Origin: Apricaphanius iberus
Taxonomy: Eukaryota; Chordata; Actinopteri; Cyprinodontiformes; Aphaniidae
Length of the DNA: 64,000 nt
Assembly: GCA_028564705.1 (NCBI GenBank)
Contig: JAPXFQ010002104.1
Location: forward strand, 930,001-994,000
Direction of reading: 5' to 3'
The position numbers were made by a program, and so were the translations under genes. Below the pieces are notes generated by a model. It saw only the letters and a list, made by a program, of their open reading frames with translations, had not been told where the DNA came from and ran no database searches. Shown here one piece after another: positions 11,607 through 24,000 of this stretch (the stretch's first letter is position 1; each line of letters starts with the position of its first letter).

Positions 11607-12139
11607 GTTTAGGCCATTTATCTTTTTTTTTGTCATGGTAATTTTTGTGTTAAGTGTTAATTTTTTGTTTATGTTTATTGAGTAATAGTGACAGTGAATA
11701 ATATTTTTTTTAGCTTTTTTAATGTTTTACTTTCCCTTATGTATCAAAATATACTTAAATAATTATCAATCTGACAAAATGAGCTTGATTAATATCCCCA
11801 CCCCCTCATAACCCCTGGAGTTCTAATTATTCTCCTGCTACCATTAACCTCATGATGAGTGACAAAAAGTCGAACTAAGATAAGGGATTAAGAAAATGCT
11901 AGAAATACTATAAAGTAAGCATGAATCCAAGAAGGATTCGGTGCAAATAAGGGACTCAGAAACTAAAAATTGCAAACCTGAATACACAAAACTTTACTAT
12001 ATACCAAAAAAAGCTGAAATCCAACATTTGGTTGTGCATACTTCTAAAACAAGCTTTATTTTGCAATGTTCAACATGTCACAAGTAATAGTGAAGGTGAA
12101 AAGGCTTTAAGTGTTTGACACAAGTGCAATGAAATTTTA
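11607..12139. other. Intergenic DNA, nothing recognised
   Basis: AT-rich sequence without an open frame of note, terminal repeats or tandem structure that I can support. Confidence 0.4.
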
Positions 12140-12620
12140 ATGACTTTCCATGTTCACAGGCATGATGGAAAACAGGACATACTCAAGAAAACAGAGTATA
12201 GTGTAGACCAAATGTCTAAATCTGTATCTGTCAGGTTTGGGTTAAAGGAGGAACCAGATGCGGAGCGGCGTTTGTGGCTCTTACGGCCCATGTTTATGCA
12301 CAGGGAAGGTAACAACGAAAACCAAGGGAGATCAACGACGACTAAGATAACACGACAACAACGACCCAACGAGGACAGACAGACACAGAAGGGCATATAT
12401 ACTGTGGGAATGGTAATCAGAAAACAGAGAACACCTGGGAGCAGAGTAGGGAAACACAGGGAGGACTAATAGGACAACAGGTGAAACGAACTAGGATTAA
12501 TTAACTCAAACAGACTGGGAGGAAACAAACAGGGAGGAATGAACGACACAGATAGGGATGGATCATAACAGTATCAGGATGCATGAGTAATAAACTAAAC
12601 AAGGAGGGTAAATACAAAAT
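12140..12620. repeat. Unclassified dispersed-repeat-like block
   Basis: The stretch around 12250-12560 is less AT-rich than its surroundings and purine-rich on the + strand (GAACACCTGGGAGCAGAGTA, AACACAGGGAGGACTAAT, ACAGGTGAAACGAACTAGG). It reads like the terminal region of a fish retroelement, but termini and coding domains are not visible. Intron segments at 24560-24760 and 51900-52150 have a similar character. Confidence 0.4.
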
Positions 12621-12954
12621 GTTGAGTAGTGTTGACTTTAAAGGTACAATATGTAAGGATTTTACATTCAAATAATCACACAATGGACTGATGTGTCGTT
12701 CATGTTGGAAGGAAGGTTACATAGAAACAGTTTTTCTTCTCAGCCGGCTGGATGGTTGTAAGTATCATTTTAAAAAGTCTGTAGAGGGGCATCGTGTGAG
12801 CATGCAAGGTTGCCAAGTATTCAACACAAACACTGCACCATTTGTAATTCGAGACCGACCGGACAAGAGGTTAACTTTGATCCAAAAATGCTAGGTGTAA
12901 ACTTGGGAATAATAGTCAGCTCTACAAATATCTCAGGGAACTTATAACGACAGT

Positions 12955-13099
12955 CGTTGGAGTCACAGTTGTTTTTCTTATTAGAGGTTAAATTGTTTAG
13001 TCTCCTGGGTAGGGATGACAAGGCAGCATTGTAAATTGGATATAGGTGATGTCTCAGGCCTCCTCCTCTGTTAAGCAATGGTTTCACTACTTTTACATA
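12955..13099 (-). pseudogene. Penelope-like element, C-terminal end of the GIY-YIG endonuclease protein
   Basis: Reading the - strand, the frame gives YVKVVKPLLNRGGGLRHH and then ALSSLPRRLNN, the conserved C-terminal end of fish Penelope-like proteins. It is the continuation of the GIY-YIG segment at 13681-14050, from which it is separated by the MITE 13100-13680. Confidence 0.8.
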
Positions 13100-13680
13100 G
13101 GCCACGTCCACACTAAGCCAGATAATGCCTTACACATATAATTAATTAGTCTACCCCCCCCTATCGTCCACACTAACCCGGCGTCGTTTATGTCTGTGGC
13201 CGATTATTAACTATTAAGAGAGCCGTGTAAATCTTAATTCAACGGCTAAACGAGCTAGTGTGGACAGCTTCCCCGGATAATGAAAGGAAGTGGCGTCAAT
13301 GAATGCTGCGTCAATAACAATACGACACTACAGACAACGATAACAGCGAAGAGTAATAAATCGATCTCGTCGTCTATCCACACCAAAAACTCTCTCTTCT
13401 TATGATCAGCTATTGTTCTCTTCGGTTAACGGGACAAGCAGATATGTACTGTGCATTAGAGCTTCTTGTATATATAATGTAGGCGCTGGCGTCACGTAGA
13501 TTATTCGCATGTTTTGTGCATCTTTTCGAGCATGCCCAGTATTTGCACAGGTCGGTATGGGATTGCGCAATCATGGGACCTTAAATGGACCTTAAACGGG
13601 GCGTAAATGCTCGTGTTGAGTGGATAACATTAGGCGTCTAACTCCCCTTATAACCTTATCGGCTTAGTGTGGACGTAGCC
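13100..13680. mobile_element. Harbinger-like MITE with 3-bp target duplication
   Basis: Terminal inverted repeats GGCCACGTCCACACTAAGCC (left) and, on the complement, GGCTACGTCCACACTAAGCC (right) enclose 581 bases without coding capacity. ATA at 13097-13099 and at 13681-13683 is the target duplication. The insertion splits the endonuclease codons of the Penelope-like element: removing the MITE and one ATA gives back the frame KEAIYVKV. Length, TIRs and 3-bp duplication suggest PIF/Harbinger; the superfamily is inferred. Confidence 0.85.
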
Positions 13681-14050
13681 ATAGATGGCTTCTTTTACTC
13701 CTCTTTCAAACCAGCTGTCCTCTCTGTCTAATATCTGGACATTGCTGTCCTCAAAGGAGTGGGCTTTATCCTTGAGATGTAAATGAACAGCAGAGTCAAT
13801 GCATTTGTACAGTGGTTGTTTGGTTTCACCAATGTAGAGGTCCTTGCATTCTTCATTGCATTGGATTGCATACACCAGGTTGCTTTTGTGTGCATGTGGT
13901 GTTCTGTCCTTGGGATGTACTAGTCTCTGTCTGAGTGTGTTGCTGGGTTTGAAATACACAGGGATACTGTGTTTGTTATAAATCCTCCTGAGTTTTTCAG
14001 AAATCCCAGACACATAGGGAATGACTACATTGTTTTGTTTGTTTTCTTTT
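13681..14050 (-). pseudogene. Penelope-like element, GIY-YIG endonuclease segment
   Basis: The - strand encodes PYVSGISEKLRRIYNKHSI, then VHPKDRTPHAHKSNLVYAI, then CKDLYIGETKQPLYK and FEDSNVQILDREDSWFERGV. The VYAI and LYIGET blocks are the GIY-YIG-like core of Penelope-like retroelement endonucleases, where the first block is normally less conserved. The sequence between LYK and the SAVHLHLK block is shorter than usual. The frame is interrupted by the MITE at its C-terminal side and by an inversion at about 14050. Confidence 0.85.
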
Positions 14051-14084
14051 TCTTTTTCAACTCCTTGAACTCCTTTGAAGGAAT

Positions 14085-14330
14085 AGCACATAGCCACTGG
14101 TTCAGATATGTAGATGACACATGGGTTAAAATCAAAACCAAAGAGTTGCAAGTTTTTACTGAACACATAAACTCAGTGGACAGAAACATCAAGTTCACCA
14201 GAGAAGATGTCAAAGACAATAGTTTGCCCTTTTTAGATTGTGTCGTCCAGAGGAGAAAGGACAGAAGGCTCCACATTGGGGTATACAGAAAACACACACA
14301 CTACAGACCAATACCACACGGCACACTACA
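14085..14330 (+). pseudogene. Penelope-like element, reverse transcriptase segment (inverted relative to endonuclease)
   Basis: The + strand encodes HWFRYVDDTWVKIKTKELQ, containing the YVDD catalytic motif, followed by FTEHINSVDRNIKFTREDV and LPFLDCVVQRRKD. These are Penelope-type reverse transcriptase blocks. In an intact element they lie upstream of the GIY-YIG domain on the same strand; here they point away from it. The upstream two thirds of the reverse transcriptase are absent. Confidence 0.85.
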
Positions 14331-14966
14331 CAGTAAAAATGATATTTTGACAGTTCCTCTTTATCGTATCAATTTTTACCATATGTTGTCTCTAATACTC
14401 ATGGCAAATGGCTTTATCAGGATTTTGTTTGAAAATCAATAGTAGCTAAAAAAATAATTGCAAACTAAAGTCACTGTTTTTAAAATCTAGATAGATTTGT
14501 TTTAGATCAGATCAGGACCTGACTGTGATAATTCACAATGTTTCTTCTGTCAGTATTGGTGAGTTTTCAAGAAGGCAGAAAGAGGCAAAAACAAGTGTTT
14601 GAAACAAGAAAACTGAAAATAGTTTAAAAGAATATACCTAGTAGAATAAATAGAGGACGCAAAATCAAAATATTTGTAAATTATAGATGATTTACTTAAA
14701 TAATGCTTTGGTTATAGGTAGATTGAAATTTAGCATCCAAAAACCAAGACTAAGGGCGCACTTGCAGAGAAAAGGAACAATCTACGGTTCTGTCATGAAG
14801 GGGGAAATAGTATTTGAGTCTGTCAAACCAGGAAATACAACAATATAAAAAAAGGTTGCTGCACTTTTGAGAGCACTCTGAAAACTGGAGGAAGAGGAAG
14901 CAGTAAATATATACCTTGGTTATTATCATGCTCATCTGTTCAACTGTTCTAGTTCCAGTAAGAAGT

Positions 14967-15003
14967 ATGTACTACACTTTGCTCTGTGTGTTGGCCTTAC
15001 TGT
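14967..15003 (+). CDS. Gene B exon 1: signal peptide
   Basis: ATG then YYTLLCVLALL, hydrophobic, with donor GTGAGT in phase 1. The 37-nt coding length equals that of gene D exon 1, which supports this ATG. An in-frame upstream ATG at 14928 would add 13 residues. The second signal-peptide exon found in gene D was not seen between here and 15564. Confidence 0.65.
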
Positions 15004-18000
15004 GTGAGTAAATCACTATCTTTGTTTGAATATTACTGCTAAAGAAAATGATATTAGATTAGAGCAACAAATACAATCTTGATTTGATTAGTTGTTGGGG
15101 GGGGGGGGTTTAAACAGCCAGACGTAATAGAATTTAGATTAAGTTAAATATGTGGTAAAAATGTAAACCAGTACTTAGAATTGATTTCTTTCTCATTTTA
15201 AATGATTTCAAATGTACTATTTAGCTCCATTCGACATTTTGAGAGGAATTTCCAAAACCCCATCTTGAATCTGCTATAGAAACAACATTTAGGGAAGCAA
15301 AAAATAGGAATATCAATCAGGAACTTTCATCTTCAGAGGCTTCAAGCTCATTATCATGGATAAATCATCAGAATAGCAGTAACATGCAACATTTTGAACA
15401 ACTACAAAGGCAATTGTATTTAATAACCATTAGTACTGTTTGGTGGGTGCCCAATACACAAAATGTGTATTTATATCAGTCAAAGCAGTACCTCCTTCAA
15501 AAAATCCCCAATATTTTAACCATGGAAGAATATTTTGAGAATTATTTTAATCTCTTCATTCAGATACAGGTTCTTCGTCCAAAGTAAAGCCAATCCTGAC
15601 TGTGTCTAAATCATGGCTGACTCCTGGAACCCCAGTGACTCTAAGCTGTGAGGTTCACCATCCATCTGAGGAATGGAGGTTCTATTGGTATAAAGCTGTT
15701 CCTGATCTATCACACAAGAACTACAGCTATAGGCTGCTGCCTGGTAGACACCGTGGGACTCAAGAGGACTCCTACCCTATTCATGGACAAACAAAAACAG
15801 CAGGATATGCTTGTAGAGCTGGAAGAGGAAACCCAGAGTATTTCACTGATTACAGTGAACCAAAGTTTGTCTGGTCTGCAGGTCAGTTCTGTTTCTAGGT
15901 TATCACTGCTGAAATGCTAAGACATAGACTTCATCCTGTGGTGTCACTCAAGGGCCAGTAAAATGCATGTTTCAGTTCTTTCCTGATTAAATATGGTGGT
16001 TCAATAGCAGACTTTGATAGAATAAGAAGGTGGTTGAACTTTTGATTTATACGTGTTGGAGGAGAGACACATCTAAAACTTAACTGCCTTTATCTTTGGG
16101 TGTTTCTCAATGCTCAGGAACCTCGCCTTGATGCCTTGGTCCCGCCCCGGTTGCCTAGGAGATACGTCATCAGGGACTGCCAAGGCCTGTTCAAATGTTC
16201 ATGTTCTACCAAGTGTTGTTGAATTAAATAATTATCATAAGTAATTCAATGTATGTTCAAGCAGAGACAAAATGGAGCCAATTTCCAGTTTAACATTTAT
16301 TTTGAACAGATTAACAAATTGCAGTTTACAGAGAAAGTTGCCCTAGTTTCTCTGTGGTCCAGACTTAAAGAAATCTGAACAATTAACTGATCTTTATTTC
16401 ACAGCTTTATAGACAACCGGGCCTCTAGGCGTTTCTAATCTCTCCAATCTTACTCCAATCAGATCATTTCCAAACAGTCTCTTAGCCATGATTTGCTGTC
16501 AGAGAATTATGCAGTCCGAAGATGGGTCGTCTCTGTTCTGGGTCAAAGGTTCATTATAAAGATTTATGGTTAAATGGCTATCTGCTTCTCTAAAACTTTT
16601 CTCCCAGTTTCTTATCTAAACATCCTGCTTTTACAGCTTTGCAATTTAAACTCACCCCAGAGTTTTATGACTTAAAAGCTTTCCTGCATAAACAATAGTG
16701 TCAGATCCTTAACCATGCAAACTTTATAAACAGTCTTTTACCTTCTGAATGATAAAAGTTTAAACCTTATTCAGAATTACCACACAAGGAATCTGTCCTC
16801 CGTTTGTTAGCCATTTAGCTATCTAACCAAGGATACATCAGATGTGCCTTCATGCCTTCTGTTGGTCAAAAAATTCCCAGAATACAGCGCGGTAGGAGCC
16901 GGCAGCAGCTACTTCGGGGGTAAATTTCTATTTTAAATGTAAGTCAATTATTTTTAACAATCAGGCTTATATCTAAAATGTTTGTTTTATTTTATAAATT
17001 ATTATTTATTAGATCCAAAGCAGTTATATATGGTTGGTTAGTTGCTTAGTAGTTGCAGCTTCGGTGGCTACCAGGTACTTATTCGTTTGCGCATTTGATT
17101 TAACTGACATATATAAAAAGAACAGTAAAACACTCGTTATACATTTCCAGTTCCATGGTTGAAATAATCTTACTATGCTACCATGCTACTATGATGGGCG
17201 GGACGTAAACAGAGCACGTAAGCCGGCAGCCGCGGTCACATCAGGCAAGTCTGTTCCAAACCGTTTTTTTGACCAAGAAAGGACAGTTGCCTCGTGAGCA
17301 AGGTGCCTCGCCTACCCAGGGTAGGCAAGGCACCTTGACATTGAGAAACACCCTTTATTTCGTCCAAAACATGCTAAACAACAGACATGAAAAGTTTAGT
17401 GACTATATGTAACTCTTTATTTATTCCTTTTTTTCTGCAGAGATTGCTTTTAAAAAATAGGTGACATTAGGTGACATTACTTTTTTGTTGTCTGTCATTT
17501 TGAATGACGGGTTTAAACAGTGCTATCTATTTTTATCCATCAAATTTTAAAATGAAAAACAACAACGGAATTCACTCTGGGGAAATAGGTCTCTGCTAAT
17601 GGCTAAGCTAATTGGTTATTCTACGATGCTACTTTAACTAAATACAAAGATGGCGGACACCAGAAACGACAATGACCACGTCACCTGGGGAGTTTCCTGA
17701 ACGTGCTTACGTTGTAACATGCACATGCAAGTGTACGCCATACAAACATGAACGAGCCAACGCCAAACGGAGGGGGTATTTATTGGGGGCAGGTCACCGC
17801 GTGGACTCTTATCACTAACCTAGCTTTTGGCTAACAAAGAACTATGAATTGAAATGGCTGCAGATTGAAGCAAAAGGGTTAACAAAGACTACGTTCAGTT
17901 ATGCTTGTTTCTCGAGAACTCTCTTGTTTGTGACTTAACGCAAAGATCAAAGCAAAAATCACACACAATCAAATACCGCTTGCCTTTTAATAAAAGAAAA

Positions 18001-21000
18001 ACACAGCAACTTCAAACACAACACTGATTAATGTAACATTTACAGAAGCATGCATGCATAAAGGAAACATTTTCTAGATCTAAACCCAGATTTTAAACAT
18101 AGAAGGAACAGTCTTACTTTGAAGTCGTGATGGGTTGATTGCAGCAAAAGCGGTAAATCCTTTTGGGTGCAATGGAAAAACGCGAGAGAATAAAGGAAAA
18201 AGGATCATCCACTCGCTTGGATGAAGGGAGAGAGGGGAAAAATTGGCTGATGACCAATCAGCTCGAATGAGGTTTTGCTTTACATTTTTTAACAGACACT
18301 CACGTCCAGCACGCACATCTGAATGGGGGGTATCTTTGCTTCTAGCAGATAATTGACACGCATGAAGGCACGTATAGAGAAAAAGATCACTTCCGTGATC
18401 ATTAGCTTTAAATTGTGTGGTTCGCCGCCTTGATTCCAAGTGTTGTCAGGTTTGAGAGAGAGTGCAGTGGGGTTGGTCAGCTGGTGTTCTGACCACTTGA
18501 TGTAAAGGGGCTTATCAAAGCCCGGCCCTCTAGGGTGAGAGAGAGAGAAACTGTCGCTTGACCGGGGAGCTGCGGTGTCGCACTTTTTTTCGTCCGGAGA
18601 TTGAAGTTCCTGCTCTGGATGAAACACAGGAAGCCAGTGCTTGGGATGCTGGCGTCAATTCATAACCATAGAGCCCTTTGATATAATTTCCTCCTTTATC
18701 GGACTCGTCCCTGTTAAAAGATCCTGCGTGATGAAACAAACATTTAAAATTTTGATTCAGCAGTCCTTCCACTCTTCAGTAGTCATATGGTGATGTTTCA
18801 TGACCCAGACAAGCCTCTTTTTCTTGTTCTGAGGTCTTAACAATGGCCTTCTGGCTGAAATTCGACCTGTTAAACCTGCAGCTCGAAGTCTTCTCTTCAC
18901 AATTGAAACTAGGGTTGCCAACCGTCCCTTAAAATACAGAATCGTCCCGTATTTGACTATTAAATGTGCCATCCTGTTTTGAACTAATAAGGGATGCTTT
19001 TTGTTCCGTATTTTCATAAATGTCTATTATATGTCAGTCATAGGCTTCATACTGCTTTATTCTAACTATGTAGACCATATAAAAATAAAATAAAAATCAC
19101 CCTACATTCAGCTCGCGAGTGATGAGCGGTCAGGATCGATCACACAAAACACTGGCGTTTCCATGCAGCACCATTAGAAATGTCCCAAAAACGCTTACAG
19201 AGATATAGGCTAGATGAGTGGGAAGAGGCACATCCTTTAGTAAAGACGAACACAAGGCAAATTGTAAACAATGCAGCAAGTGTTCTCAGTCGCACACTGA
19301 GAACACTCCCTGCACAGCGAACCTTATGAGGGTATGGAACCACCATGTGTTCCAACACTGCTTTTTTTTTTGTCCGTACCAATACCCTCAATATTGTAAA
19401 TAGTTATTTTTGCATCCATACAACAAGTAGTCACCCCTATGCAGGGTTTTACATTATCTGTACAATAGCTATCAATATCTAGTTGGCAAGTGAAATGTTA
19501 ATTCGCATTTACATCACTTTAACACTTTAATTGTTGTTGACCTTCTCCAATGTTGTACCCAACAGATTTCTCTGATCTTACAATCCAAGGGCATTAAAAA
19601 CAACAGGATGGTTTGTGAACAAGGACAAATAGAAAGCTGTAGTATAAGGATATTAAGAATAATTAGGAAAGGAGAATTGATTAGATCTGTTGAGTTAGAT
19701 TTTTTATTTTTTTTGCTTTGTAACTCTTTTGAACAATATATTCAGTTCTGAATTAATAGATGAATAACCTTAGTTATATTAGGTGTTGTATAGAGCCCAT
19801 AATTTCATACACTACACAAAAAAATATAAACGCAACACCTTTGTTTCTGCTCCCACTTTTCATGAGATGGACTTAAAGATCTAAAATTCATTACAGATAC
19901 ACAATATTACAATTTCTCTCAAACATTGTTCACAAATCAGTCTAAATGTGTGATAGTGAGCACTTCTGCTTTGGCGAGATAATCCATCCCACCTCACAGA
20001 TGTGCCACATCAAGATGCTGATCTGACATCATGATTAGTGCACAGGTGTACCTTATACTACCCACAATAAAAGGCCACCATGGAATGTGCAGTTTTTTGC
20101 TAGTGTATATAAGCCTTATATTTCATTGTAAGTCATAAAGAACTATAGGCAGGCTTTTCTTTTTCCATTGAATTTGTTATAAATTGTAGAGTTCTTGACT
20201 CAGCGGACTGGCATCTTCTAAAAAGTTGCATGACAATAAACATCGCAAGGGTGGTAAGTGTAATTCTCCATTATAATGGTAGTTTTCTATAATGTCTTTT
20301 TAGATATATTCTAAAATTAGCGTAAGAGACATTAAGGTATTCTCATAACGGCATGCTCTGGTAACACCATTGTAGAAAATCAAACAAACATCAATCTCCA
20401 TCCAGGTCCCAAGCGGGAAAGTACAGACGTGGACAAAATTGTTGGTACCCTTCATTAAATCAAAGAAAAACTCATAATGGTCACAGAAATAACTTTAATC
20501 TGACAAAAGTAATAATAAATAAAAATTATATAAATGTTGACCAATGAAAGTCAGACATTGCTTTTCATCCATGCTTCAACGGAATTATTTAAAAAATAAA
20601 TGCATGAAACAGGCCTGGACAAAAATGATGGTACCCACAACTTAATATTTGGTTGCACAACCTTTTGAGGCAATCACTGCAATCAAATGATTCCTGTAAC
20701 TGTCAATGAGACTTCTGCACCTCTCAGTAGGTATTTTGGCCCACTCCTCATGAGCAAACTGTTCTAGTTGTTTCCGGTTTGAAGGGCGCCTTTTCCAGAC
20801 AGCACGTTTCAGCTCCTTCCAAAGATGCTCAATAGGATTGAGATCAGGGCTCATAGAAGGCCAGTGTTTTCCTCTTAGCCCTTCTTGGGTGTTTTTAGCT
20901 GTGTGTTTTGGGTCATTTTCCTGTTGTAAGACCCGTGACCTGCGACTGAGACCATGCTTTCTGACACTGGCCAGCACATTTCTCTCTAGAATCCCCTGAT

Positions 21001-24000
21001 AGTCTTGAGATTTCATTGTACCCTGCACAGATTCAAGACACCCTGTGTCAGATGCAGCAAATCAGCCCCAGAACATAACCGAGCCTCCCCCATGTTTCAC
21101 AGTAGGGACCGTGTTCTTTTCTAGATATGCTTCATTTTTCCGTCTGTGAACATAGAGCTGATGTGCCTTGGCAAAAAGTAACATTTTTGTCTCATCTGTC
21201 CACAGGACATTCTCCCAGAAGCTTTGTTGCTCGTCAGCATGTAGTTTGGCATACTCCAGTCTGTTTTTTTTATGATTTGACCTCTGGCTCAAACAGCGAA
21301 GGATGTTCCGATCTGACACTGATGTTCCTTGAGCATAAAGTTCAGCTTGGATCTATTTTGTCTTTCTAGGCTCTTTTGTTACCATTTGGATTATCCGTCT
21401 CTTTGATCTGTCATCAATTTTCCTCCTGCAACCACGTCCAGGGAGGTTGGCTACAGTCCCATGGATCGTACATTACTGAATGACATGTGCAGCTGTAGTC
21501 ACAGAAACATCTAGCTGCTTGGAGATGGTCTTATAGCCTTTACAGTTAACATGCTTGTCTATGATTTTCTTTCTCATCTCCTGAGACAACTCTTTCCTTT
21601 GCTTCCTCTGGTTTATATTGAGTGTGGTACACACCACGTCACCAAACAACACAGTGACTACCTGGAGTCCTATATATAGGCCCACTGAGTGATTACAGGA
21701 TTGTAGACACCTAGGATGCTGATTAGTGGACATACCTTGGATTAACATGTCCCTTTGGTCACATTATTTTCATTCTTTTCTAGGGGTACCATCATTTTTG
21801 TCCAGGCCTGTTTCATGCATTTATTTTTTAAATAATTCTGTTGAAGCATGGATGAAAAGCAATGTCTGACTTTCATTGGTCAACATTTATATAATTTTTA
21901 TTTATTATTACTTTTGTCAGATCAAAGTTATTTCTGTGACCATTATGAGTTTTTCTTTTATTTAATGAAGGGTACCAACAATTTTGTCCACGTCTGTAAC
22001 TGTTTGGTCATAAATGTTTTTGACCTGAAAACTATCCTGGGAATGTTATTTTTGTCCAGTCTTTGTGTTACTGCTGCGTCTTGAGTCCTTATCTTAACCG
22101 ATTTAAGATACTTCAACCAATAATTTATCATCAGCAAACCTTGTGAAAAGTTCCCTTTCTTGGAAATCTGTTTTCAGCCCTCTGTCTACAGTTTGATCAA
22201 ACATGTTTTCTTAACCAGACACTATGGGCCTGATTTATCAATGGTCAGCACAGCATTGCCAAAACAGGCTGATACTGATCTATGAACACGGCGCAGAGAG
22301 CGTTGCACCTGTTTACCCGCAGCAAGACGCACCCAATCCATTAAGCGCTTTTGCCCGTGATGAATATGCAATCTGGGTGTTTCAAATATTGGGAGCAGAA
22401 TAGACAAATAAGTAGGCGTTCCATGCGCAGTGTGATTTACTAAGCATAAAAATGCTTGTGGCGGCTATTTTAGCACTTCTGATAAGCACGTCTTAATTTT
22501 GCGCTACAACATTCAACATCTGTTTATTACTGACAAACAAAAAATGTAATTCAAACTCAATATAACCTAAGAGTAATTAACACTCCAATGGCCATAAACC
22601 TTATAGTTATGTAAATACTTACCTTTTTTCCTCCCAAAGATGTATCATAACTCACTGCGCTCTCTTCACGTCTCCACTTGGTGAAGACGCGCTGAGCGGA
22701 CATGATCCTAGTGGATCCTCATTAGTTTCCCCCATAGTGGTTAAGCTTCCAATTAATAAAATGTATTAATCATATACAATACCACAATGATAATTGGCAT
22801 TATATATGTCATTTTAAAATTAGATCAGATTACATATTTTCAGGTTTACATTTCTTTTTTCTTCTGCAACTTGAGATTCAATAGAGGCCATGATAATGTG
22901 CGATGAATTTCAACAACATTACTAGAATAAGGACATTTTAGCGACCTAGTTCTGGACATGCTGCAGTTTTAATCAGTCTAACCCTGCAATACGATGTGAG
23001 AGCAGCACACGTGCATTGCATGAATTACATTTACTACTGTACTGACAAACGGAAAACTGTATTTATAACATTCTAGCCTAATAGTAATTAATTCTGTAAC
23101 AGCCAAAGAATTGATACATATGTTGTCTCTCCCCCCTTTTTCCCCCTTTTTTGTTTTTATCCAAATACGCACCATGAATCCATGCAAATGTTCCTCCTCT
23201 CTCAAGCCATTGCGCAGCTCAGTGGCTGCAAACTGCTCATTTGAATACTACACCTTGTGCCTGTTAAGAATTGCTCTCATAAACTTAGTAAATGCACTTA
23301 AAAATACTTACAAATTAAGGACAACCCACTCGTGCAATTTCTTTGTGCCACGCATTATCAGGAATCTTGATAAATCAGGCCCTATTTATTGTCTCACTGA
23401 TAAAAGGACAATGTGCACTTGCAAGGGTGAACCTGTGCATACTGTCTGAGCAATAGGAAGTCATGCTAAAAAAAAGTTACTATAAGCTGTTGAGGATAAA
23501 AGGTGTAAAGATAATCAATCTATACACCAGAATATTTCATGTTCATACTAGCATATGGTATTTTTTGCTGACTACTTATGCTTGTGCATAGTTTGGCATT
23601 TTGAAGGGCCAATTATTTTCAAGTGCAAGCAGATCTGAGGTGTGTGTAACATTTTATGCTTAGCTGAGTTTTACATGAGAACTAGAACTTCGAGACAGCA
23701 ACACTGAACTTATATAATAGGAATAACCCTTTGCCTTAATGATGCTGTTGATTAATAAAATTTACTGAAACTAGTTATTTTGCTTACCTTAGCATAGATA
23801 TTTGAAGTAAAGAAATAAACAAGATCAAAAAACAACAGCAAACTAAGTAAATACTAACACAAGTGAGCCATTTCAAATGGGAGTATATTGTTTAAATGCC
23901 AGAGTAAAAGATAATGAAGCTTCTTGTATATACAGTAACATCTTTATTCCTCTTCACGTGTGTTTCAGTGTTTCGTCCAGCAGCATCTCTCACAGTGAGT

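Noticed and set aside
13969..14100. Possible coding continuity from the endonuclease region into the reverse transcriptase frame of the Penelope-like element
   Set aside because: The start of the + strand frame is antisense to the endonuclease and runs through a poly-T stretch; only the part after about 14085 is genuine reverse transcriptase.
18080..18772. Overlapping frames of 80-119 codons on the - strand in a gene B intron
   Set aside because: Several frames overlap each other, none has a recognisable domain, and composition fits a retroelement end rather than a gene.
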